Shown here one piece after another: positions 1 to 6,291 of a DNA stretch of 14,253 nt. This DNA comes from Halonatronomonas sp051745425 (GTDB taxonomy: Bacteria; Bacillota; Halanaerobiia; Halanaerobiales; Halarsenatibacteraceae), in the NCBI GenBank assembly GCA_051745425.1, contig JBNJEB010000033.1, forward strand, positions 1 to 14,253, written 5' to 3'. A model generated the notes under the pieces. It did no database searches. It was not told the DNA's origin and saw only the letters and a list, made by a program, of their open reading frames with translations. The translations under genes were made by a program, and so were the position numbers. Positions within the stretch are counted from its first letter, which is position 1, and every line of letters starts with the position of its first letter.

Positions 1-138
1 TAATTTTTTACTGGAACGCTCAGATTCCCAGGGAAGAACAACAGTTAAAAATATAATGAATATCAATAAAGCTGCCAGAAATATTTTCCCTGTAAGATTA
101 TTATAAGAAAAATTTAAATAGTATTTAGCAAGTTTCAA
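1..138 (-). CDS. Partial membrane-anchored protein of unknown function (N-terminal 46 residues)
   Basis: Reading the minus strand from a TTG at 138-136 gives an open frame of 46 codons that runs off the left edge. The start is set by AGGGGG at 151-146, seven bases upstream. Residues 1-18 are short and basic (starts MKLAKYYLNF), residues 19-35 form one strong hydrophobic segment (IFLAALLIFIIFLTVVL), and charged residues (PWESERSSKK) follow. This is the layout of an N-terminal signal anchor, probably with the rest of the protein outside the membrane. It is transcribed divergently from the small gene at 239. Too little is present to name a family, and I do not recognise it. Confidence 0.6.
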   Translation of the reverse strand, partial: MKLAKYYLNFSYNNLTGKIFLAALLIFIIFLTVVLPWESERSSKKL

Positions 139-149
139 AATATTACCCC

Positions 150-179
150 CTGACATTATTTTATTGCAGGAAATATAAA
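150..179 (+). promoter_or_regulatory. Candidate promoter for the 43-residue small gene
   Basis: CTGACA (150-155), an 18-base spacer and TATAAA (174-179) match the sigma-A consensus at five of six positions each. Transcription would begin near 186, giving a leader of about 50 bases before the start codon at 239. The -35 hexamer borders the Shine-Dalgarno sequence of the divergent minus-strand gene. The surroundings are extremely AT-rich, so chance matches are easy. Confidence 0.3.
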
Positions 180-238
180 TTATATCTCTAATATATATTA
201 TATCATTAATTAATTTAATCTACAGGAGGTCTTCTATT

Positions 239-370
239 ATGAAAAAAATTATCTTATTATTATCATTGCCATTATTAATCTCAGTTCTTCTCCTTTTGTC
301 TTCACCAACATTTATTAACATAACTATCAACGAACCAAATTTAAGTTTAATTAGTTTAATCAATAAATAA
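239..370 (+). CDS. Small secreted or membrane protein, 43 residues, unknown function
   Basis: ATG at 239 is preceded by a full AGGAGG (224-229) nine bases upstream and opens a 43-codon frame ending in TAA at 368-370. The product begins MKKIILLLSLPLLISVLLLL, a textbook short basic N-terminus with a hydrophobic core of roughly residues 4-20. It continues SSPTFINITINEPNLSLISL and ends INK. It could be a signal peptide with a tail of about 20 residues, or a single-pass membrane peptide. There is no cysteine lipobox. The strong ribosome-binding site and the clean signal-like composition argue that it is translated, but in AT-rich DNA hydrophobic reading frames also arise by chance. No family is recognised and no partner gene is evident. 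Confidence 0.5.
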   Translation: MKKIILLLSLPLLISVLLLLSSPTFINITINEPNLSLISLINK

Positions 371-381
371 GTAAATTCCTA

Positions 382-476
382 TTCCATCATGATTTCACAA
401 TATATTCTGTCTCTTTTGTTAGATTAAGTAGCAGATTCATATGTTAGTAGTCTTCTAGCTTTTCAGTTAAATTCAA
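382..476 (-). pseudogene. Possible relic of a DtxR/MntR-type metal-dependent regulator gene (5' end)
   Basis: On the minus strand a strong AAGGAGGA (492-485) sits eight bases before a TTG at 476-474. The frame reads MNLTEKLEDY and then hits TAA at 446-444. This is how many DtxR-family regulators begin (roughly MxLTxxLEDYLExIY), and the stop falls where the conserved Leu would be (TTA to TAA is one change). A shifted frame further on reads TYESA, a stop, then SNKRDRIYCEI, which could be a decayed continuation, but the resemblance is weak. The downstream part of such a gene is absent, the space being taken by the 43-residue gene. It could equally be a ten-residue leader ORF or chance. Confidence 0.2.
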
Positions 477-549
477 TTTTTATCTCCTCCTTCATCGACC
501 CCCTCTAGTAAAATAATAGTATAAATTTAAATAAATCTTAGTAATATGA

Positions 550-578
550 TTGACATCTATAAATACCTATGCTAAGAT
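550..578 (+). promoter_or_regulatory. Sigma-A-type promoter of the hdr-flx-frd operon
   Basis: A perfect -35 TTGACA (550-555), a 17-base spacer and TAAGAT (573-578) preceded by TGC (570-572), an extended -10 element. Transcription should start near 584-586, leaving a leader of about 110 bases before hdrB. It is the best promoter match in the window and lies directly before the Rex-like palindrome, as expected for a regulated operon promoter. Confidence 0.7.
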
Positions 579-588
579 ACAGATGGTA

Positions 589-612
589 GTATTGTGTATT
601 TTTACACAATAC
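589..612 (+). promoter_or_regulatory. Rex (redox-sensing repressor) operator candidate
   Basis: Two perfect 10-base arms, GTATTGTGTA (589-598) and its reverse complement (603-612), flank TTTT. The core at 592-609 is TTGTG-N8-CACAA, the 18-base palindrome bound by Rex, the NADH/NAD+-responsive repressor of Gram-positive anaerobes. It begins 10 bases after the -10 hexamer, so a bound repressor would cover the transcription start. When NADH is high Rex leaves DNA, which would switch on an NADH-oxidising operon. The same palindrome would also form a stable hairpin at the 5' end of the transcript; no T-run follows, so it is not a terminator. No rex gene lies in the window. Confidence 0.65.
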
Positions 613-664
613 ACCGCTAAAGTTTTATCTGAAATTTCTGCATATAAAAATACATTATTAATTC

Positions 665-699
665 AGGAGGTGACTCCCGGATAATCGGGAGATAATATG
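665..699 (+). promoter_or_regulatory. hdrB translation-initiation region with a hairpin between ribosome-binding site and start codon
   Basis: AGGAGGTGA (665-673) is a near-perfect Shine-Dalgarno sequence but lies 26 bases before ATG 697. Between them, CTCCCG (674-679) and CGGGAG (686-691) form a six-pair hairpin with loop GATAAT. Folding it leaves an effective spacing of eight bases. The weaker GGGAG (687-691), only five bases from the ATG, is buried in that hairpin. In the alternative fold GGAG (666-669) pairs with CTCC (674-677) across a GTGA tetraloop (GNRA type), hiding the strong site and freeing the weak one. An in-frame TAA at 682-684 rules out any earlier start. Confidence 0.5.
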
Positions 700-1518
700 G
701 GCTATTCATTCTATCCAGGTTGTACCTTAAAAAATAAAGCCAGAAGCTTAGAAACAACAGCACTGGAGTCAGCCAGATTATTAAATATAGAACTTAAAGA
801 ACTGCCAGAATGGCAATGCTGCGGAGCTGTTTATCCTCTAGCAAGAGATGAAATTGTTACTATTTTGGGCAGTATAAGATCATTAATTAAAGCCAGGGAA
901 TTAGACAATAAACTTGTTACTCTCTGCGCAGCCTGTCACCATGTTTTAAAAAGGAGCAACTGGGCTATCAAAAACAAAAAAGATGTCAGAGAAAAAGCAA
1001 ACAATTTTCTCCAGGACGAGTCCGACTATTTTGGCGAGACTGAAGTCATCCATTATCTGGAGTTTCTAAGAGATGAGATCGGTTTTGAGAAGATTAAAGC
1101 AGCAGCTGGAGATCGCCTTAAAGACAAGAAAATCGCTGCCTATTACGGTTGTCTCTTACTGAGACCAGAAAAAGAATTAGATTTTGATAACCCTGAACAA
1201 CCAATCATAATGGAAGATTTCATAGAAAGCCTTGGTGGCCAGCCAGTTAAATATCCATATCGAAATGAATGTTGCGGTGGCTATCTCAACTTAAAAAATC
1301 CAGATAGTGCCCATAAAATGGGCAATAGAATCATCTCTTCAGCTATTGAACATGGTGCTGAAGAAATTATAACTGCCTGTCCTCTCTGTCTCTATAATCT
1401 AAATCAGAGCTTTTTAAATAGTCAAACATGTGAAAATTATCATATAAAAGTCACATATTTTACAGAGTTACTCTATCAGGCTTTAAGACCGGCTAAAAAG
1501 GAGGTCGCATATGGTTAA
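697..1518 (+). CDS. hdrB: Heterodisulfide reductase subunit B homologue (HdrB), 273 residues
   Basis: HdrB carries two unusual non-cubane [4Fe-4S] clusters that reduce disulfides in the cytoplasmic Hdr complex. Both CCG domains are complete: C9, C41-C42, C77 and C80 (C-X31-CC-X34-CXXC), then C152, C192-C193, C228 and C231 (C-X39-CC-X34-CXXC). The length is close to the usual family size of about 290, and the N-terminus MGYSFYPGC matches the way HdrB proteins begin, supporting ATG 697. It is the first gene of the operon, and its last eight bases overlap hdrC. HdrB normally acts on CoM-S-S-CoB in methanogens; in bacteria the disulfide partner is mostly unknown (DsrC in sulfate reducers). Here a fumarate reductase in the same operon suggests an alternative electron outlet. 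Confidence 0.95.
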   Translation: MGYSFYPGCTLKNKARSLETTALESARLLNIELKELPEWQCCGAVYPLARDEIVTILGSIRSLIKARELDNKLVTLCAACHHVLKRSNWAIKNKKDVREKANNFLQDESDYFGETEVIHYLEFLRDEIGFEKIKAAAGDRLKDKKIAAYYGCLLLRPEKELDFDNPEQPIIMEDFIESLGGQPVKYPYRNECCGGYLNLKNPDSAHKMGNRIISSAIEHGAEEIITACPLCLYNLNQSFLNSQTCENYHIKVTYFTELLYQALRPAKKEVAYG

Positions 1519-1912
1519 TAACTCAGATAAAGCCAGAATCCTTAAAGAAGAATTTTTAGAAATAAGTAGAGAAAGACCGGAGGACTGCCTGCAATGCGGG
1601 AAATGCAGTGCCTCCTGTCAGGCAGCAAAGGAAATGGATTTTATGCCCCATCAGTTAGTGAGAATGTTTCACAAAAATCAAATTGATCAGGTAATGGAAA
1701 CTGATGCAATCTGGGCCTGTGCTTCCTGCTTTACCTGCGGCGCCCGCTGTCCTAGAGATATAGACCTGGCCAGAATGATGGAAACTGCCAGAGTTCTTTA
1801 TTTAAGATCTAACAATAAAAATCTAATCGACGAAAATGAGATTGCTGCCTTAAATCAAAAAGGCCTCCCGCCACAGGCAATTGTGGCAGGTTACCGAAAA
1901 TTTGCTAAATAG
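1511..1912 (+). CDS. hdrC: Heterodisulfide reductase subunit C homologue (HdrC), 133 residues
   Basis: A small iron-sulfur relay protein that passes electrons from HdrA to HdrB. Two classical [4Fe-4S] motifs are intact: C26-X2-C29-X2-C32-X3-C36 and C70-X2-C73-X2-C76-X3-C80 followed by Pro. The remaining 50 residues are helical and hydrophilic, with no membrane segment, as in soluble HdrC and unlike membrane HdrDE-type proteins. ATG 1511 lies inside the end of hdrB, and AAGGAGGT (1498-1505) sits within the hdrB coding sequence, so the two are probably translationally coupled. The length is somewhat short compared with methanogen HdrC (about 180), lacking part of the C-terminal extension, but both clusters are present. 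Confidence 0.93.
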   Translation: MVNNSDKARILKEEFLEISRERPEDCLQCGKCSASCQAAKEMDFMPHQLVRMFHKNQIDQVMETDAIWACASCFTCGARCPRDIDLARMMETARVLYLRSNNKNLIDENEIAALNQKGLPPQAIVAGYRKFAK

Positions 1913-1930
1913 ATAAAGGAGTGATTAAAG

Positions 1931-3886
1931 TTGTCCAAAATTGGAGTTTTTATCTGCTGGTGCGGAAGTAATATTTCCGAAACAGTTGATATTGAAGAGA
2001 CTAAAGCCGCCCTTGCAGGTCTACCAGCTTTAAATTATATAGAAGATTACCAGTATCTCTGTTCTGAAATCGGCCAGAGAAAAATTGCTGATGCCATTAA
2101 AAATAAAGACTTAAATGGAGTTGTAGTTGCCTCCTGTTCTCCTAGAATGCATGAAGATACATTTCGTAATGCAGCTCAGGATGCAGGATTAAACCCCTAT
2201 CTTTTAGAGATAGCAAATATAAGAGAGCACTGCTCCTGGGTTCACAGTGATAAAGAAAAAGCAACTGAAAAAGCTGTAGCTTTAATTCGAGCTGCCATCA
2301 ACAAAGTCAAACATAATCACCCATTAACCCCTGGCAGTATTCCTGTCAATAAACGGGCCCTGGTCATTGGCGGTGGAATTGCCGGAATCCAATCAGCCAT
2401 CGATATCGCTGAAGCTGGTTACCAGGTAGATATTGTTGAAAGAACCCCGAGTATTGGCGGTAAGATGGCTCAGATAGATAAAACCTTTCCGACACTGGAC
2501 TGTTCGGCCTGTATATTAACACCAAAAATGGTGGAAGCCTCCCGCCATGAAAATATTAAGTTACATACTTACAGTGAGGTTTCCAGAATAGATGGATATG
2601 TCGGCAATTTTGAAGTTGATATTAAAAAGAAACCAAGAAGTATCGATGAAAATAAATGCACTGGCTGTGGGGTCTGTCTGGAAAAATGTCCTGGAAAATC
2701 TCCATCAGAATTTGAAGAAGGACTAGATGAAAGGAATGCAATCTATACCCCTTTTCCCCAGGCGGTGCCAAATATACCGACAATTGATAGAGAAAATTGC
2801 ATCAAGTTTCAAACAGGCAAATGCGGCCTCTGTGCCAGGGTCTGCCCAACAGATGCTATTAATTTTGATCAGGAAGAGACTACTATCGAAAAAAAATACG
2901 GCATTATAATTACAGCTACTGGCTACCAGCTAACTGATCCCAATCAATTTGGCGAATATCATTATAACCATCCAGATGTAATTACCGGTATGGAGTTTGA
3001 AAGAATCATCAATGCTGCTGGACCTACCGGGGGCAAATTACAGCGCCCCTCTAATTCTGAAAAACCAGAAAGGGTTGTCTTTGTCCAGTGTGTTGGTTCT
3101 AGAGATAAAGCCAGAGGTCACAGTCACTGTTCAAAGATCTGCTGTATGTATACAGCCAAGCAGGCCATGTTAATCAGAGAAAAATATCCAGAAACTGAAG
3201 TCTACATCTTTTATATAGATATTAGAACAGCTGGAAAGGGTTTTGAAGAATTCCAGAGACGGGCCCAGGAGGATTATGGCGTTAATTATGTTAAAGGTAT
3301 GGTTGGTAAAGTCTTTCCAGGCAAAGATAAGCTAAGAGTTGAAGCTATCGATGCCATGACCGGTGAATTCCTGGAACTGGATTCAGATCTGGTTGTTTTA
3401 TCACCGGCAGCCATTCCAGATCAAAAAGCCGGAGATGTAAGCCGCCAGTTAGGGATCAGCCAGGGGGCAAGTGGGTTCTTTACAGAGGCCCATCCAAAAT
3501 TAAAACCTGTTGAAACCCAGACTGCTGGAATCTTTTTAGCTGGAGCCTGCCAGGGTCCAAAGGATATTCCAGAAACTGTGGCTCAGGCCAGCGGAGCTGC
3601 TGCCAAAGCGATTGGCATCTTAAGTAAAGATAGCCTGGTCAATAATCCCTGTGTAGCCGAAGTTAATCAGGCGGATTGTAGCAGCTGTTTCTCCTGTAAA
3701 GAGGTCTGTCCTTACAATGCAATTGAAAAAAACGAAACTGAAAAACACGGTCTGGTGGCTAAAGTTAATCATGCCCTCTGCCAGGGTTGTGGAGCCTGTA
3801 CAGTTACCTGCCGATCAAGCACAATAAATCTTAAAGGATTCAGCAATAAAGAGATTCTTTCAGAGGTGGATGCTATATGCCTGTAA
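1931..3886 (+). CDS. hdrA: Heterodisulfide reductase subunit A homologue (HdrA), bifurcating flavoprotein, 651 residues
   Basis: HdrA holds the FAD that splits electron pairs between ferredoxin and the HdrC/HdrB branch. Visible in order: an N-terminal domain (1-130) with C9, C11, C44 and C69; a Rossmann FAD site GGGIAG (147-152); the HdrA signature CSAC (191-194); an inserted ferredoxin domain (C243/C246/C249/C253 and C290/C298/C301/C305); the C387 to C400-C404-C405 region; FAD contacts in PETVAQASGAA (547-557); and a C-terminal ferredoxin pair (C583/C586/C589/C593 and C617/C620/C623/C627). It is full length for a methanogen-type HdrA. Translation begins at TTG 1931, six bases after AAAGGAGTGA (1915-1924); the first residues, SKIGVFICWCG, match the family start. 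The 3' end overlaps flxD by ten bases. Confidence 0.95.
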   Translation: MSKIGVFICWCGSNISETVDIEETKAALAGLPALNYIEDYQYLCSEIGQRKIADAIKNKDLNGVVVASCSPRMHEDTFRNAAQDAGLNPYLLEIANIREHCSWVHSDKEKATEKAVALIRAAINKVKHNHPLTPGSIPVNKRALVIGGGIAGIQSAIDIAEAGYQVDIVERTPSIGGKMAQIDKTFPTLDCSACILTPKMVEASRHENIKLHTYSEVSRIDGYVGNFEVDIKKKPRSIDENKCTGCGVCLEKCPGKSPSEFEEGLDERNAIYTPFPQAVPNIPTIDRENCIKFQTGKCGLCARVCPTDAINFDQEETTIEKKYGIIITATGYQLTDPNQFGEYHYNHPDVITGMEFERIINAAGPTGGKLQRPSNSEKPERVVFVQCVGSRDKARGHSHCSKICCMYTAKQAMLIREKYPETEVYIFYIDIRTAGKGFEEFQRRAQEDYGVNYVKGMVGKVFPGKDKLRVEAIDAMTGEFLELDSDLVVLSPAAIPDQKAGDVSRQLGISQGASGFFTEAHPKLKPVETQTAGIFLAGACQGPKDIPETVAQASGAAAKAIGILSKDSLVNNPCVAEVNQADCSSCFSCKEVCPYNAIEKNETEKHGLVAKVNHALCQGCGACTVTCRSSTINLKGFSNKEILSEVDAICL

Positions 3887-4338
3887 AAGAAAACGTAAAT
3901 AAGCAAAGAGATAAAAATAATTTCGAGCCTTTATTAGTGGCTTTCTGCTGTAACTGGTGCAGTTATGCTGGAGCCGATCTGGCTGGAACAAGTCGGATGG
4001 GTTATCCAGAAAATATCAAAATCATTAGAGTCCCCTGTTCATGCCGAATCAATCCAGGCTTTGTCTTAAGAGCCTTCCAGAAAGGAGCTGATGGGGTCTT
4101 GATTGCCGGCTGTCATCCTGGTGACTGTCATTATATGACCGGCAACTATTATACCAGGCGCCGCTTTACAGTTTTTAAAGAACTCCTTAATTATATGGGG
4201 ATAGAAGAAGACCGATTCAAAGTTGACTGGATATCGGCTTCAGAAGGTAAGAAGTTTGCAGATACAGCAACTGAATTCACCAGTAAACTTAAAGAATTAG
4301 GCCCTGAAAGAAAGCTGAGGGATTCCAGATGGAAATAA
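3877..4338 (+). CDS. flxD: MvhD/FlxD-type [2Fe-2S] protein, 153 residues
   Basis: This protein links an electron-input module to HdrA. In methanogens MvhD joins the hydrogenase to Hdr; in bacterial flx-hdr loci the same family is FlxD. The cysteines of the family are present: C24, C25 and C28 in FCCNWCSYAGAD, C54 and C56 in PCSCR, then C79 and C84 in GCHPGDCHY. About 15 hydrophilic residues precede the usual start of the domain, and the length of about 150 is normal. ATG 3877 overlaps the end of hdrA by ten bases with AGAGGTGG just upstream, and the 3' end overlaps flxC by ten bases, so translation of the three is probably coupled. No hydrogenase gene is present, which favours the NADH-fed Flx version. 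Confidence 0.93.
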   Translation: MPVKENVNKQRDKNNFEPLLVAFCCNWCSYAGADLAGTSRMGYPENIKIIRVPCSCRINPGFVLRAFQKGADGVLIAGCHPGDCHYMTGNYYTRRRFTVFKELLNYMGIEEDRFKVDWISASEGKKFADTATEFTSKLKELGPERKLRDSRWK

Positions 4339-5219
4339 TAACTCGGGAAATGAAAAAACTGGCCAGAGAAGGTTTAATAAACGGACTGGATCTTATCATC
4401 GGTTGGGAAAATGGCCGTTTTGATTGGCAGTCTAAACCAGCATTTATTACAGAAGCTAATGATATTGAGAGTTTAAATTTCAATAACTATAGTTTAAAGA
4501 ATCTATCAGGTTATCTCTTAAAAGATGAATTCAAAGATAAAAAGATTGGAATCTTTTTAAAAGGCTGTGATTACAAAGCTTATAAACAGCTTGTCAATTA
4601 CAACCAGATAAATCCTGATAATATTCAGATCTGGGGAATAGCCTGTCCTGGGCTTAAAGAAAGAGAATTCAATGGCAATATCAATGATGCCCGGCGCTGT
4701 CAGCGCTGCCAGGAACCTATACCTGAAGAAGTAGAGATTATTATTGGAAATACTGAAACTGCTATTAAAAATTCCCTGGCAGACAGATATCAACAGGTTA
4801 AAGAACTGGAATCGCTGGCAACAGCTGACCGCTTTGCTTACTGGCAGAAAGAACTTTCAAACTGTATTCGCTGTTATGCCTGCAGGAATGCCTGTCCTCT
4901 CTGTGAATGCTCAACCTGTATGCTAGCAGGTGGCGACAGTAATAATGATGACTGGATAGATTCTGCTAAAGAATTTTCCCAGGATTTCTTCTTCCATTCA
5001 ATTAGAGCCTTTCACCAGGCTGGTCGCTGTGTGGATTGTGGGGAATGTGAAGAAGTCTGCCCGGTTGATATTCCAATAACTAAAATAAATAATAAAATTC
5101 GTCATGATATTGAAATTTTATACGATCAGCCAGGAGTTGCTAAAGATGATAATGTAAAAGGACCACTTCTGGATTTCAGAGAAGATGACCCAGAACCTGG
5201 CAAGAAAGGGGGAGAATAG
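4329..5219 (+). CDS. flxC: FlxC-like iron-sulfur protein with FrhB-like N-terminal domain, 296 residues
   Basis: The second module protein between NADH input and HdrA. Residues 1-110 resemble the F420-hydrogenase/dehydrogenase beta-type fold (GLINGLDLIIGWENG, then LKGCD at 78-81 and IACPGL at 104-109). C124 and C127 (RCQRC) look like a small zinc- or iron-binding knuckle. Residues 179-244 form a dicluster ferredoxin: C179/C182/C185/C189 with extra C192, C194 and C197, then C234/C237/C240/C244 followed by Pro. No FAD dinucleotide motif or transmembrane segment is seen. ATG 4329 overlaps flxD by ten bases. I assign FlxC from its place between FlxD and FlxB, the exact reverse of the flxABCD order described in Desulfovibrio, and from its two [4Fe-4S] clusters. 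Its exact electron path is unknown. Confidence 0.8.
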   Translation: MEIITREMKKLAREGLINGLDLIIGWENGRFDWQSKPAFITEANDIESLNFNNYSLKNLSGYLLKDEFKDKKIGIFLKGCDYKAYKQLVNYNQINPDNIQIWGIACPGLKEREFNGNINDARRCQRCQEPIPEEVEIIIGNTETAIKNSLADRYQQVKELESLATADRFAYWQKELSNCIRCYACRNACPLCECSTCMLAGGDSNNDDWIDSAKEFSQDFFFHSIRAFHQAGRCVDCGECEEVCPVDIPITKINNKIRHDIEILYDQPGVAKDDNVKGPLLDFREDDPEPGKKGGE

Positions 5220-5220
5220 A

Positions 5221-6291
5221 ATGCTGAAATTAGAAAAAGATAAGCTTCAAAATTTCTTAAAGGCAGTTGCAGGAGAATATCAAGTCCATCTGCCAGTCAA
5301 AAAAGATAAGCAAACAGATTTCTATAGTTTTGAAGAGTTTTTAGAATCCAATAAGGATTTAGATATAGACCTAAATGCCAGGCTTTCAGTTAAATCACCA
5401 AAAAGCTATCTCTTCCCCAGGTCTGAAAGTTATCTCGAGTTTAAAAAAGATAATGAACGAATAGATTTTAAATTAAAAAAACTAACTGGTAAACCTAATC
5501 TTCTTTTCGGAATAAGAAATTGCGATCAGGAAAGCTTTCAGCTCCTGGACAAAGTCTTTCTTCAGGAACCAGTTGACCAGCTTTATAAAAGGCGTCGTGA
5601 TTCTACAATTACAGTAGTTGGCCACTGTCTGGAGCAGTCAGAAACCTGTTTCTGTCAGCTCTTTGATATTGAACCGGGGGCTTCTAAAACTGGCGCTGAC
5701 CTCTATTATTACAATTACAATGATGCTCTCTATTTTACAACTGGCAGCGATCAGGGTGAATTAATCCTTTCAGACTACAGTCAGTATTTTAGTAATGTTG
5801 AGCCTGAAATTAAAAACAAGTTAAATCAAAAAGCCGAAGAAATCAATCAAAAAACAACTGCTGACAATGATAATCTTTTAATGAAAAATAAACCAGAATT
5901 ACTCTATGAGAATAAAGAGGCTATCTTTAATAGTGATATCTGGGAAAAGCTGGCCAACCGCTGCCTGGAATGTGGCATCTGCACTTATCTCTGTCCAACC
6001 TGTCACTGCTATGATATCCAGGATTATTCTGCCGATCAGGCTGGCGAGCGCTATCGCTGCTGGGATTCATGTCTCTTCTCAAATTTTACAGAGATGGCCC
6101 ATGGTGATAACCCTAGAGAAAAGACATACCAGCGCCTCAGGCAGCGATTTTTCCATAAACTTGTCTATTTCCCGGAAGAACAGGAAGAAAGTCTGGCCTG
6201 TGTTGGCTGTGGCCGCTGTCTTGGTAACTGCCCGGTAAATATTGATATTACTGAAGTTCTAGCTCTAGCAGGAGGTGTAATTAATGACTGA
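5221..6291 (+). CDS. flxB: FlxB-like / sulfhydrogenase beta (AsrA/HydB-type) iron-sulfur protein, 356 residues
   Basis: A member of the 4Fe-4S dicluster family that partners NAD(P)H-oxidising flavoproteins (AsrA of sulfite reductase, HydB-type beta subunit of sulfhydrogenase, FlxB). The N-terminal two thirds contain FGIRNCD (96-102), typical of this family, and C136/C143/C145. The C-terminal part carries C248/C251/C254/C258 with C261, C263, C280 and C284, then C327/C330/C333/C337 followed by Pro. I place the start at ATG 5221, one base after the flxC stop, with GGAG at 5211-5214 six bases upstream. An in-frame ATG at 5185 would add twelve residues but lies inside flxC without a good ribosome-binding site. 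The 3' end overlaps flxA by eight bases; the FlxA/FlxB pair forms the NADH entry point. Confidence 0.85.
   Translation: MLKLEKDKLQNFLKAVAGEYQVHLPVKKDKQTDFYSFEEFLESNKDLDIDLNARLSVKSPKSYLFPRSESYLEFKKDNERIDFKLKKLTGKPNLLFGIRNCDQESFQLLDKVFLQEPVDQLYKRRRDSTITVVGHCLEQSETCFCQLFDIEPGASKTGADLYYYNYNDALYFTTGSDQGELILSDYSQYFSNVEPEIKNKLNQKAEEINQKTTADNDNLLMKNKPELLYENKEAIFNSDIWEKLANRCLECGICTYLCPTCHCYDIQDYSADQAGERYRCWDSCLFSNFTEMAHGDNPREKTYQRLRQRFFHKLVYFPEEQEESLACVGCGRCLGNCPVNIDITEVLALAGGVIND

Noticed and set aside
589..612. The perfect palindrome read as a transcription terminator or attenuator
   Set aside because: No T-run follows the stem (the Ts are in the loop) and it sits at the transcript start; the TTGTG-N8-CACAA core is better explained as an operator.
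583..684. A 33-codon plus-strand ORF upstream of and in frame with hdrB, ending at TAA 682-684
   Set aside because: No ribosome-binding site, its ATG lies at or before the predicted transcription start, and it spans the Rex-like palindrome and the hairpin; it looks like a by-product of regulatory sequence.
697..4338. Methanogen-type HdrABC-MvhD working with a hydrogenase
   Set aside because: No MvhA/MvhG hydrogenase genes are present; the FlxA/FlxB NADH module occupies that role, and the signals and codon use are bacterial.
5185..5220. Upstream in-frame ATG that would add twelve residues to FlxB
   Set aside because: It lies inside flxC without a Shine-Dalgarno sequence, whereas ATG 5221 directly follows the flxC stop with GGAG at good spacing.
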